A stretch of 56,095 nt of DNA. Source: an uncultured Candidatus Melainabacteria bacterium. GTDB lineage: Bacteria; Cyanobacteriota; Vampirovibrionia; Gastranaerophilales; Gastranaerophilaceae. The translations under genes and the position numbers were made by a program. The stretch spans positions 1 through 56,095 of the forward strand of contig CAKVLL010000010.1 of NCBI GenBank assembly GCA_934757255.1, written 5' to 3'. Positions 15,441 through 23,407 of this stretch are shown here, in pieces (position 1 is the stretch's first letter; each line of letters opens with the position of its first letter). The notes under the pieces were generated by a model. The model searched no databases, was not told where the DNA came from, and was given only the letters and a program-made list of their open reading frames with translations.

Positions 15441-16058
15441 CTAATAATCTTGTACAATTCGTCCCGGTAAATGATTTTGTTGAACAGTGTATAATAAAGA
15501 TTCTGCACTTTGTTTATTTTTAAATATACCTACTTGCAAAGTGTAATTATTAGAACCAATACATTTTACAATCGGATTAAGACCATTACCTGATTCTTGG
15601 ATAATGTCTTTTGCAACCTTTGCTTGCTCAGCAGACGTATATGACCCAACAAAAACTTTATAAACAGGGTCAGCTTGAACAGGTTGTGGAGTCACTGTTT
15701 CAGCAACACTATTTTCTTTTGCAGGTTTAGTTTGTTCAACTACAACATCAGTTTGCGCATCTGCTTTTTGTTGAACATCGTCAGGTTTTGACATCAAATC
15801 AGAAAAACTTCTACCTTGGTCCTCGCTTTGAATCATTGATAACCTACCATCCACATTATTTGCTGCTTCTTCCTGTTGAGCATCTGCATTATCTTTATAA
15901 TCGCCAATTGAAGTATCAACTGTAGGTGAGAATGACTTAATTAAAAATGTAAAAACAATAAGCATACCGAAAAAAGAAAGCACAAAAATTTTTAAAAGTG
16001 AATTATCTTTTTGAGCTTCTTTTTTCATATATTTTTTATAACCAAACTGATTTCCCAT
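15441..16058 (-). CDS. SPOR-domain membrane protein
   Basis: A 205-aa bitopic protein: short cytoplasmic Lys-rich start, one membrane span at about residues 24-44, a Gln/Asp/Ala-rich flexible periplasmic linker, and a C-terminal SPOR domain of about 75 residues (YKVFVGSYTSAEQAKVAKDI, then NYTLQVGIFKNKQSAESLLY). SPOR domains bind denuded glycan strands at the division septum, so a role in cell division or envelope remodelling is likely. It is the last gene of a minus-strand run, 5 nt after the DUF366-like gene. Confidence 0.82.
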   Translation of the reverse strand: MGNQFGYKKYMKKEAQKDNSLLKIFVLSFFGMLIVFTFLIKSFSPTVDTSIGDYKDNADAQQEEAANNVDGRLSMIQSEDQGRSFSDLMSKPDDVQQKADAQTDVVVEQTKPAKENSVAETVTPQPVQADPVYKVFVGSYTSAEQAKVAKDIIQESGNGLNPIVKCIGSNNYTLQVGIFKNKQSAESLLYTVQQNHLPGRIVQDY

Positions 16059-16063
16059 TAAAC

Positions 16064-16621
16064 TTATACTCCACGAACTTTTGTGCTAGCTAAATTAATA
16101 TCTTCTAATTCTTCTGAATATCTTTTCATTACTTCAAGCGCAAATTCTTTTATATCAGTTATTCCAAGTTCACTTGTTAAACCGGAAGCTTTTATGGGTG
16201 CACCTTCTGATAAGATATTCAAACCTGTATGAATAAGAATTGAAGTTGTCGATTTTGTCGCAATAGAAACGGATAATTTTCTGCCATCAATCATCAAATC
16301 ATCACCGTTTCTTACAACAAAAATTCCTCTTTCTTCAAGCAATTCTTTTATTATACATATCAATAATCTTTGCCTGAAAACGCCTTCAACTAAATTTACG
16401 TTAAATTGTTCTGTTATAAAGCTCAACATTGATTTGCTATAAATCGGTTCATTATTGATAACATCCTCAATATCAACCATTTCAGTTAAAGCAACTTCGC
16501 ATTCACCAATAAAAGCAACAATTGCATCACCTTGTAACTTAAAATTTTTATAAATCCAATGTGGCGCAAGTTGTGAACCAATATACTTAATTTCTTTTTC
16601 AATTAATTTTGTATGCATCAT
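16064..16621 (-). CDS. DUF366-like protein
   Basis: A 185-aa soluble protein that resembles the DUF366 family by its start (YIGSQLAPHWIYKNFKLQGD), the following IVAFIGECEVALTEMVDIED, and its length. The ATG overlaps the TGA of queC (ATGA), so it is translated with queC. Its biochemical role is not known to me; the tight link to queC suggests a role near queuosine precursor metabolism, but that is inference. The family assignment is from memory of the motifs and could be wrong. Confidence 0.6.
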   Translation of the reverse strand: MMHTKLIEKEIKYIGSQLAPHWIYKNFKLQGDAIVAFIGECEVALTEMVDIEDVINNEPIYSKSMLSFITEQFNVNLVEGVFRQRLLICIIKELLEERGIFVVRNGDDLMIDGRKLSVSIATKSTTSILIHTGLNILSEGAPIKASGLTSELGITDIKEFALEVMKRYSEELEDINLASTKVRGV

Positions 16622-17283
16622 TCCTCAAATAAAATACTTATGTATTTCTCTCCCTTATTAGCCTTTAATGCGTTTTTTAAGTGTCTGCAAGATTCACAAA
16701 CTCCGCAATGTTTTGGCTTTGAACTGTAACAACTCCTTACAAGCTCTAATGGAATTGAATTCTCCATCGCAATCCTTACTATATCATCCTTGCCACAATT
16801 TATCAAGGGGGCTACTACCTTTGGCTTTTTTAGAGTAGAACGTTCGAAAACTTTTGAAATTTGTTCTCTAAACTCTTCTGTATTATCTGGAAAAGTCTGC
16901 CCTTCATCTTTGTTTGCTCCAAACAAAATATAATCATATCCGAACGAGTCCGCAAAAGAAGCTGCTATATTTAAGAATAAACCGTTTCTATTTGGCACCC
17001 AAACATTTGATGCACTTTCTTTTGTACCCAAATTATCCGTTGGAATTTCATCTTCTGAAACCAAAGATGTATGAGTAATTTCCTTAAGCCAATCCAGTTT
17101 TATAACTTTGTGTTTAATATTATAAAATTCAGCAATTCTTTTTGATGTTTCAATTTCTTGTTTTGCGGATTTCTGTCCATAATCAAAAGTAAGAGCCAAC
17201 TCTATACCATATTTTTCCTTAGTATAACCCAAAGCAACTAAAGAGTCCAAGCCACCGGATAATAAAATTACAGCTTTACTCAT
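16618..17283 (-). CDS. queC: 7-cyano-7-deazaguanine (preQ0) synthase
   Basis: Converts 7-carboxy-7-deazaguanine to preQ0 with ATP and ammonia, on the way to queuosine in tRNA. The N-terminal ATP pyrophosphatase loop is LLSGGLDSLVALGY. The C-terminal zinc site is built by Cys in VRSCYSSKPKHCGVCESCRH. The ATG at 17283 is preferred over one nine codons upstream, because it follows GGCGGAG/GGAGAAG at good spacing and starts MSKAVILLSGG like the family; the protein is then 221 aa. It overlaps the HEAT-repeat gene by 8 nt and the DUF366-like gene by 4 nt. No queD or queE is in the window. Confidence 0.95.
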   Translation of the reverse strand: MSKAVILLSGGLDSLVALGYTKEKYGIELALTFDYGQKSAKQEIETSKRIAEFYNIKHKVIKLDWLKEITHTSLVSEDEIPTDNLGTKESASNVWVPNRNGLFLNIAASFADSFGYDYILFGANKDEGQTFPDNTEEFREQISKVFERSTLKKPKVVAPLINCGKDDIVRIAMENSIPLELVRSCYSSKPKHCGVCESCRHLKNALKANKGEKYISILFEE

Positions 17284-18235
17284 CTTCTCCGCCTTCTTCA
17301 TATTCTTCAATCATACTTTGCGCTTCTTCTTTTAAAAAATTAGAATACCCCGGAAGTGAAATAACTTCATCCAAAATATCGCGCCCTATCAAATTATACA
17401 TAGCCACAAGCGCATTTCTCTGAACTTCTTCATCTTCATCTTTTAAAGCTGTTCTGATTAAATCTTGTGCTTCGTCATACTCACTGTTCATCAAAGCTTC
17501 TATTGTATTAATTCGAACCATCGGAGATGGATCCATCATTGAATTTTTCAAAACTTTTAAAACTTTTTTGTTATTAATGTTAAGTTTTCCTAAAGCTTCA
17601 ATTATTTTTTCTTTTAGAAATGAAAACTTATCCCACAAACCTTGTTTTGATTCCATAATAGCAACCAATGGATCAATTGCACTTGTGTCCCCCAAAAGTC
17701 CCAATGCAAATGTTGCAGATTCTTTTACATAAACAGATTTTTCATCTTCGTCTTTTACAACATCAATTAAAGGTTCAACAGCAAATCTATCGCCAATTCT
17801 ACCTAAAGCATCCGCGCAAGCCAAGCGTATTTTATAATTTTCACCCTTGTTATTTAAGCAGTATAAAAGCACACCAACAGTAGATGTATCTTTATAGTTA
17901 GAAATAGCTTTAGCACACATTACACGTGTATTAATCATACTATCAGTATCGTCGCATTCAAAATTCTTAAGAAGTAATAAATTCAAAAGAATTGAAAGAG
18001 TTGAAGCAGATTTGTGAGCGTCAGTTAGTTTAATAATACCTGTTAAAATTTCAGGATTTTTAATATTACTCAAAAAATAATTATAAATCTCAACTAACTC
18101 ATTAACATCATAAAATTCTTCTAATTTAGCAATATTAGCAACAACTTCCTGTGGAGTTGCTGTTTGTACTCCACATTTCTCCAATATTACACTAAAATCC
18201 AAAATTCTATTATCCACAAGAGTACGATACAACAA
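17276..18235 (-). CDS. HEAT-repeat (PBS-lyase type) protein
   Basis: A 319-aa all-helical protein with at least four HEAT-like repeats from about residue 110 on (for example RLACADALGRIGDRFAVEPL, KESATFALGLLGDTSAIDPL, MVRINTIEALMNSEYDEA, VQRNALVAMYNLIG). This is the repeat type of phycobilisome-lyase-like proteins, common in cyanobacteria and relatives, and usually mediates protein binding. The start is uncertain: the frame opens at a TTG at 18235 with no ribosome site. It is the first gene of the minus-strand run HEAT-queC-DUF366-SPOR, all with overlaps or gaps of only a few nt. Confidence 0.8.
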   Translation of the reverse strand: MLYRTLVDNRILDFSVILEKCGVQTATPQEVVANIAKLEEFYDVNELVEIYNYFLSNIKNPEILTGIIKLTDAHKSASTLSILLNLLLLKNFECDDTDSMINTRVMCAKAISNYKDTSTVGVLLYCLNNKGENYKIRLACADALGRIGDRFAVEPLIDVVKDEDEKSVYVKESATFALGLLGDTSAIDPLVAIMESKQGLWDKFSFLKEKIIEALGKLNINNKKVLKVLKNSMMDPSPMVRINTIEALMNSEYDEAQDLIRTALKDEDEEVQRNALVAMYNLIGRDILDEVISLPGYSNFLKEEAQSMIEEYEEGGEDE

Positions 18236-18280
18236 ACATATTTGATTAGCAATTTTTTGTTGATTAAACTCCTGCTATTA

Positions 18281-18586
18281 TTAAATTTTAATTTCACTTT
18301 TAGCTCTTAAATAAGCCTCTATACCTTTTGTTAATTGATCTGGACAACTCGTTGAACGACTTCCGCATGGCAACCCACTTAACTTGGGCACTATATCATT
18401 AATATTCATACCTTTGATAAGAACCCCAATGCCACTGAGATTACCATTACAACCACCGACAAATTCGACATCTTGAATTATGTCATCCTTAATTCTCATC
18501 TGCATTAACTTGCAACAAACACCTTTTGGCTGATATTGAACGACGTCTACGCCATTCACATTATTAATTTTTATTTCTTCGCTCAT
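18281..18586 (-). CDS. TSCPD-domain protein (TIGR03905 type)
   Basis: A 101-aa protein with the hallmark motif STSCPDQLTKGIEAY near the C-terminus and conserved Cys in YQPKGVCCKLM, FVGGCNGN and GLPCGSRST. The same domain is found at the C-terminus of some vitamin-B12-dependent ribonucleotide reductases, while stand-alone forms of this length are unannotated. The Cys pattern suggests metal or thiol chemistry. Strong ribosome site GAGGAG 6-7 nt before ATG. Monocistronic. Confidence 0.85.
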   Translation of the reverse strand: MSEEIKINNVNGVDVVQYQPKGVCCKLMQMRIKDDIIQDVEFVGGCNGNLSGIGVLIKGMNINDIVPKLSGLPCGSRSTSCPDQLTKGIEAYLRAKSEIKI

Positions 18587-18683
18587 AAAAAACTCCTCAA
18601 ATTTATTACTCTATTATTAATATATCATTTTGTTTTGTTAGAATCAATTGGCAGATTGATTGATGCAGAATTTTTATCTTTAC

Positions 18684-18739
18684 CACCCTCATCAGGCTTC
18701 GCTCCTCAAGGAAGAAGCTGGTGAAGCCTGATGAGGGTG
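18684..18739. repeat. 17-bp perfect inverted repeat (REP/terminator-like)
   Basis: CACCCTCATCAGGCTTC (18684-18700) pairs exactly with 18723-18739 around a 22-nt loop. It is far more GC-rich than its surroundings and has no immediate T-run on either strand, which argues against a simple terminator. It lies between two divergent genes, just before the -10 of the gene at 18773. Confidence 0.85.
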
Positions 18740-18760
18740 ATATAAATTATATTTTTATTG

Positions 18761-18766
18761 TATGAT
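18761..18766 (+). promoter_or_regulatory. -10 box of the 240-aa gene, leaderless geometry
   Basis: TATGAT at 18761-18766 followed by TGATTT and then ATG 18773, with no ribosome site. The -35 is not convincing. Confidence 0.45.
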
Positions 18767-18772
18767 TGATTT

Positions 18773-19495
18773 ATGAATAGTAAAGTAAAAATCGGATTTT
18801 GGGGTTATCCTGATCCTGATATGGTTAAAAAAGTTAAAATTGATTGTCCAAATGCAGAATGGATTGATTTAGATATTGATTTTTATTATCCTAAAACAAA
18901 CATTCTACCTGAATCCTATTGCAAAATAATCAGAAATATTATAGACAATACGATTTATCTAAAACCTGATTTAATTCTCGCACCAATAGGAAAAGATAAA
19001 TGTGACAGTGGTTGGTTTGCGTCAAAAATTCTTGCAGATATGGGATTTAATGTTATACAAACAATTTATGAAAAACTTGAACCAAAACGCGAACTTAAAA
19101 TCAGCACGAGTAACTTGCCTTTGTACGACAAAATAACAATGATTACAGATGATATAATTACGTCTGCTGATCATAATGATTTAGTGCATGTTCCTGCTGA
19201 ATTCGGTTTCTGGGGAGTTCCACCTAATGATTTGGATATCTTAAAATTATTTCCAAACACAACTCATGTTTACGGCTGGACAAGGTGTGTTGAAGCAGGA
19301 ACACCTGCTGATTTAGATTTAGAAATGTTTGTAGATGAAAATGTCCCAACGGTATTTTATGCTCAAGCATTTTGTGCAAAATCACAGTTAGCAAAATATT
19401 TAGCAGATAAACATAACGGACTATATATAGATATTGACGATTATGCATCAAATTCAATAAAAGCAAAAGTCGAAGCATTTTTAAGACTAAGATAA
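18773..19495 (+). CDS. Unknown protein with duplicated GFWGxP motif
   Basis: A 240-aa soluble protein I do not recognise. It contains the motif IGFWGYPDPD at residues 7-16 and a second FGFWGVPPND at 144-153, each followed by a stretch that includes PN(A/T), so two related halves are likely. The second half has FPNTTHVYGWTRCVEAGTP, acidic residues and a run of aromatic residues that could form a substrate pocket. No signal peptide, no membrane span, no P-loop. Its start sits 6 nt after a TATGAT box. It is convergent with rluD (8 nt between the stops). Confidence 0.65.
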   Translation: MNSKVKIGFWGYPDPDMVKKVKIDCPNAEWIDLDIDFYYPKTNILPESYCKIIRNIIDNTIYLKPDLILAPIGKDKCDSGWFASKILADMGFNVIQTIYEKLEPKRELKISTSNLPLYDKITMITDDIITSADHNDLVHVPAEFGFWGVPPNDLDILKLFPNTTHVYGWTRCVEAGTPADLDLEMFVDENVPTVFYAQAFCAKSQLAKYLADKHNGLYIDIDDYASNSIKAKVEAFLRLR

Positions 19496-19503
19496 TTTGA
19501 CTC

Positions 19504-20406
19504 TTATAAACTTCTTAAATATCCTAAAACTTTATTAATTTTTTCATCCATAGGAATTTCCAACGAAACAATTTTGCCTTCAAACGGTTGTGGAAAACTT
19601 AATTTATACGACTGTAAAACCTGCTCTTCTGTTTTAATCTTCATTTTTCCAAACCCATAAAGAGTGTCATTATAAACAGGATGTCCGATGCTAGATAGGT
19701 GCACTCTGATTTGATGAGTTCTTCCGGTAATCAAATGAACTTCAATAAGTGTAGCGTCCTTAAATCGTTCAAGAACTTTAACTTTAGAAATACTTTCTTT
19801 TCCGTTTTCTATAATTGCCATTTTATGCGGTTGATTAGGATTCCGTCCTATTGGTTTATTGATAGTAAATTCATCCTCTTCAATCACGCCTTTTACGACC
19901 GCCAAGTATTTTTTTGTTATCTCACCATGTTTCATCTTCTCAACAAGATACTCATGTGCTTTATTGTTTTTAGCAACCATAAGCAAGCCGGAAGTATTTC
20001 TATCCAGTCTGTGTAAAATTCCACGCCTAAACTCTCCATTAATATCAGATAAATTTTCACCATATTTATACAAAAGCGCATTGACTAAAGTTTCCGTTAT
20101 TTCAATGGTTGTAGGATGAGTCAACATGCCGGATGGCTTATTAACTACAAGCATATTTTCATCTTCCCAAACAATATGAAGCTGAATATTTTCAGGCTCA
20201 ATTTTTATCGTAGTTTCAGGAATTTCAAAAACGACTTCATCACCTTCTTTTACACTGTAAGAAGGCTTGACCGTCTTGGAATTCACAAGAACAGAACCTT
20301 TTTTAATTTCTGACTGAATTTTTGAACGTGAAAAATCCTGCATATAATCTGCAAGATATGTATCTATTCTTATATTATCCGTTAGTTCGTCTATTATTAA
20401 TTTCAT
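19504..20406 (-). CDS. rluD: RluD-family 23S rRNA pseudouridine synthase
   Basis: A 300-aa enzyme that isomerises uridine in RNA. An N-terminal S4 RNA-binding domain (RSKIQSEIKKGSVLVNSKTV) is followed by the pseudouridine synthase domain. The catalytic Asp lies in HRLDRNTSGLLMVAKN, and the family motif GRTHQIRVHLSSIGHPVYND is present. The specific target (U1911/1915/1917 in E. coli RluD) is not provable from sequence. It overlaps the upstream lspA gene by 32 nt on the same strand, an lspA-rluD order common in bacteria. Confidence 0.92.
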   Translation of the reverse strand: MKLIIDELTDNIRIDTYLADYMQDFSRSKIQSEIKKGSVLVNSKTVKPSYSVKEGDEVVFEIPETTIKIEPENIQLHIVWEDENMLVVNKPSGMLTHPTTIEITETLVNALLYKYGENLSDINGEFRRGILHRLDRNTSGLLMVAKNNKAHEYLVEKMKHGEITKKYLAVVKGVIEEDEFTINKPIGRNPNQPHKMAIIENGKESISKVKVLERFKDATLIEVHLITGRTHQIRVHLSSIGHPVYNDTLYGFGKMKIKTEEQVLQSYKLSFPQPFEGKIVSLEIPMDEKINKVLGYLRSL

Positions 20407-20848
20407 TTGTGATAATTATTATAACAATTGCAACAACACTGATATTTATAAAGATATCAGAAATATTAAAAACAGGAAAGTCAATAAAATTAAGTTTGAA
20501 AAAATCTCTCACATATCCGTAAGCAATTCTTTCATACATATTACAAAAAACCCCCGCAATTAAAAGCGAAGCCCAAAAAATTGCAAAAGTTGAAGCTTTT
20601 TGAATATTTTTTATTAGATAAATAATCATAGCCAAAATTGCAAACGCAGAAAAACTGATTAAAAAGATTTTTGAGTTTTCTAAAATACTGAATGCGGCAC
20701 CAGCATTTTGAATAAAAATCAAGTCAAATACAGGATTACTCGGCATTGTTTCAACACAATTCATCATTATATTTGAAAAGTAGATATCAAATATAATAAA
20801 AAATATAATTGAAATTAAAAAGTATGAAATTTTACTTGCCTTCGTCAT
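20375..20848 (-). CDS. lspA: Lipoprotein signal peptidase (signal peptidase II)
   Basis: Inner-membrane aspartyl protease that cuts lipoprotein signal peptides. The 157 aa carry four hydrophobic segments and the motifs QNAGAAFSIL, NMYERIAYGYVRDFF and FPVFNISDIFI. The catalytic pair is D115 and D131. The usual N-x-x-D-R box has Glu (E106) where Asp is normal. The start overlaps the upstream gene by 17 nt. At least one substrate lies in this window: the lipobox protein at 26603-26848. Confidence 0.93.
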   Translation of the reverse strand: MTKASKISYFLISIIFFIIFDIYFSNIMMNCVETMPSNPVFDLIFIQNAGAAFSILENSKIFLISFSAFAILAMIIYLIKNIQKASTFAIFWASLLIAGVFCNMYERIAYGYVRDFFKLNFIDFPVFNISDIFINISVVAIVIIIITNEINNRRTNG

Positions 20849-21704
20849 TTAACCCTTCTATACCTTCATTTACAGGTTTTTGTTTAACATTAACTCTTGT
20901 GATTTGATATCCAAAACCGGTTAAACTTAATTTCACACTCAAATCATTAATATCAGCCTTTGTAATACCAATTGATGCCACAATATATTCGTTAACGTTA
21001 TCTGTATTTGAAATAAAAAGTCTTTCTAAAATATTGTCATCAGGAAGTTTTCTAAACACTTCCTTTGCTTGTTTTTGCGGATATTCAACTTTATCACTTG
21101 CAATTGATGCAATTGCAATAGAATTGTCAGGCGGAGTAAATTCTAAAGATGCCGTATACTCAACACCTGCCTCAATTTCTTTTGGCGCCGTTAGTTTTAT
21201 ATCCAAATTCTTGGCTTCTCCATAAAGCATTGACGTGTTTTCAGAATTTACCGCATCATAAACTACTTTCCATTTTCCATCAACTTTCTTCAAATGATAA
21301 ACGCTATCAGCTTCGCTTTTCAAAACTCCGCTCATAATCTTATCTGGAATTATCGCATTTGAAGTTTCTTCAACCTTTACAATTGCCGAATCATCTTTGA
21401 TTGCTATATCTTTAATCTTTATCCCATATTTAATTTTGTCATAAGATTGCCAAACATCTTTTACAATATTGGAATAAGTTTCTAAATTAAACCCATCTGA
21501 ATTTACATAACTTTTATCGTAAGTATTTATAAATTTGTTAAAATTATTTTTGTTTGCATAACGTACTTGTGAATTAAGCAATGTTTTTACGTCTCTCACA
21601 TCATTATGAAACAAATGTATATTAAAAACCGGTACGCTATCTTCTGCCATTGATATAGGAGAAGACATTAAAAAAAGTAAAAATATAAATAAAATTTTTT
21701 TCAT
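20832..21704 (-). CDS. Exported protein with NTF2-like domain
   Basis: A 290-aa protein beginning MKKILFIFLLFLMSSPISMA, a clear signal peptide. Residues about 35-150 look like an NTF2/SnoaL-type fold (RYANKNNFNKFINTYDKS, then VYHLKKVDGKWKVVYDAV). Residues 160-280 are beta-rich, possibly a Big/adhesin-like or transglutaminase-associated domain. The ATG at 21704 is chosen over one five codons upstream because a TATAAT ends 6 nt before it. First gene of an operon with lspA and rluD. Function unknown. Confidence 0.65.
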   Translation of the reverse strand: MKKILFIFLLFLMSSPISMAEDSVPVFNIHLFHNDVRDVKTLLNSQVRYANKNNFNKFINTYDKSYVNSDGFNLETYSNIVKDVWQSYDKIKYGIKIKDIAIKDDSAIVKVEETSNAIIPDKIMSGVLKSEADSVYHLKKVDGKWKVVYDAVNSENTSMLYGEAKNLDIKLTAPKEIEAGVEYTASLEFTPPDNSIAIASIASDKVEYPQKQAKEVFRKLPDDNILERLFISNTDNVNEYIVASIGITKADINDLSVKLSLTGFGYQITRVNVKQKPVNEGIEGLNDEGK

Positions 21705-21710
21705 ACAAAT

Positions 21711-21739
21711 ATTATACATTAAAATTAAATACGGAATAA
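21711..21739 (-). promoter_or_regulatory. Promoter of the exported-protein/lspA/rluD unit, leaderless
   Basis: TTATTC, 17-nt spacer and TATAAT (21711-21716) preceded by TG on the minus strand; six nt (ATTTGT) then ATG at 21704. No ribosome site. Confidence 0.65.
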
Positions 21740-21748
21740 CAAACTTTA

Positions 21749-23092
21749 TTAAGCTTCTTCTGTAATTTCGTGTTCTTCTATCGGTTCTTTATAAATTTGC
21801 AATTTTGTTATTCTTGCTCCGTCAACTTCCTTTACAGTAAAGGTTAAACCGTTAAAAGATACTGAATCACCTACAACAGCTATTCTACCCAATAATTTAA
21901 CAACCAATCCTGCTATTGTATCAACATCATCCTCTTCAAATAAAGATTCTTTTAAGTCAAAGAATTTTACAAGTTCATCAATTCTCATCATTGCGTTAGC
22001 AATATAAGTATCTTCTGCAATTTCTTTAATGTCCGCTTCAACTTCTTCATCAAACTCGTCTTGAACTTCACCGATAATTTCTTCCAAAACATCTTCAAGA
22101 GTTATCAAACCAGATGTTCCACCAAATTCATCAATTACAACCGCAATCTGACAATGAAGTTTTCTAAATTCAATAATCAAATTATCAAGAGTCATTGTTT
22201 CTGGAACTAACATCAAAGGTCTTATTAGTTTTTGAACGGAAAAAGCTTCATGCTTCATTGCCAAAGAATATAAATCTTTAACGTGGATAAATCCTAAGAT
22301 TTTATCAATATTTTCTTCATACACAGGATAACGTGTATATTGATTTTCTAATGCAACTTTATTCAATTCTTCATAACTTATATCATTTGGAATGCAAATC
22401 ATATCTGTTCGAGGAATCATAACCTGTTTCGCCATTAAATCCGAAAATTTAAACATATTATGTAGCATTTCTGCTTCAGTTTCGTTTAAAACGCCTTCAT
22501 TATAACTAGCGTCAACCAACATATCTAATTCTTCTGTTGAATGCACTAAAGACGCATCTTCAGAATTAGCATGACATGCTGAGAGAATTTTGTTTCCTGA
22601 AACTTCAAGCAACCATACAAAAGGTTTAAAAATCGTTATAAACATATCCATTGGCCTTGATACCAACAAAGCTATTGTTTCTGGATGTCTAAGCGAAATA
22701 CATTTTGGCAATTGTTCACCGAGCAATACATGAAAATATGTTACTAACACAAAAGAGATAGGAACAGCCACTACATGCGAAGATGCAAGTGCAAATGAAC
22801 CTGCAAACAATCTTATAATCGGTTCTATAAGCTGTACAATAGTAGATTCTGCAACCCAACCTAATGCAATACTTGCAATAGTGACACCAAGCTGTGCTGC
22901 AGCAAGCATTTTATTTACGTCATCAACAAGCTTTAAAGCTTTCTTTGCGTTTGAATTTCCATCATTGCAAAGCTGTTCTAATCTGGTTTTTCGAACTTTT
23001 ACAAGCGAAAATTCCGCTGCTACAAAAAAACCATTAACAAATAGTAAAAATAAAATTATAAAAATATTTATAAATATGTCTGTCAGGTCCAT
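21749..23092 (-). CDS. CorC/HlyC-type CNNM membrane protein with CBS pair
   Basis: A 447-aa inner-membrane protein of the family often called hemolysin C/CorC. Order: an N-terminal CNNM/DUF21 domain with three to four membrane segments (NGFFVAAEFSLVKVRKTRLE at the start), two CBS domains (MIPRTDMICIPNDISYEEL and HCQIAVVIDEFGGTSGLITL), then the C-terminal CorC_HlyC domain (VDTIAGLVVKLLGRIAVVGD). Family members are linked to magnesium/cobalt or other cation export. Ribosome site GAGAG before ATG. It is transcribed alone. Confidence 0.92.
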   Translation of the reverse strand: MDLTDIFINIFIILFLLFVNGFFVAAEFSLVKVRKTRLEQLCNDGNSNAKKALKLVDDVNKMLAAAQLGVTIASIALGWVAESTIVQLIEPIIRLFAGSFALASSHVVAVPISFVLVTYFHVLLGEQLPKCISLRHPETIALLVSRPMDMFITIFKPFVWLLEVSGNKILSACHANSEDASLVHSTEELDMLVDASYNEGVLNETEAEMLHNMFKFSDLMAKQVMIPRTDMICIPNDISYEELNKVALENQYTRYPVYEENIDKILGFIHVKDLYSLAMKHEAFSVQKLIRPLMLVPETMTLDNLIIEFRKLHCQIAVVIDEFGGTSGLITLEDVLEEIIGEVQDEFDEEVEADIKEIAEDTYIANAMMRIDELVKFFDLKESLFEEDDVDTIAGLVVKLLGRIAVVGDSVSFNGLTFTVKEVDGARITKLQIYKEPIEEHEITEEA

Positions 23093-23194
23093 TTACTCTC
23101 AAATACCTTTTAAAGTTATACTTGTAATTTTACACTATACATAATTATTTTGCAACGCTTTCAACATCTTTTAACATTTTCTTCTATATTTTGC

Positions 23195-23270
23195 AAAAAA
23201 AAAGAGTCTGTAACGACTCTAAAAACTTTAAATGTGTGAAGTGTAGTATATGTGTTTTAAACTTAAATTA
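23195..23270 (-). ncRNA. Candidate small RNA with its own promoter and terminator
   Basis: On the minus strand AGAGTC-GTTACA-GACTCT (23220-23203) is followed by eight T (23202-23195), a textbook terminator, yet no minus-strand gene leads into it. Upstream lies TTGAAT (23305-23300), an 18-nt spacer and TATAAG (23281-23276). Together they would give an RNA of about 75 nt with no ORF worth naming. Alternatively the hairpin only shields the CorC-like gene from antisense transcription of the ychF promoter region. Confidence 0.4.
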
Positions 23271-23407
23271 ATATCCTTATATATATAAAGTATTTTTCCA
23301 TTCAATAATTGATATAAAAAACATTAAAGTTTACAAAACTTAACAATGTTATAAAGATTATTTCATGCTAAAATAAACACAAACACTATATTGAAAGGAT
23401 TACAAAT

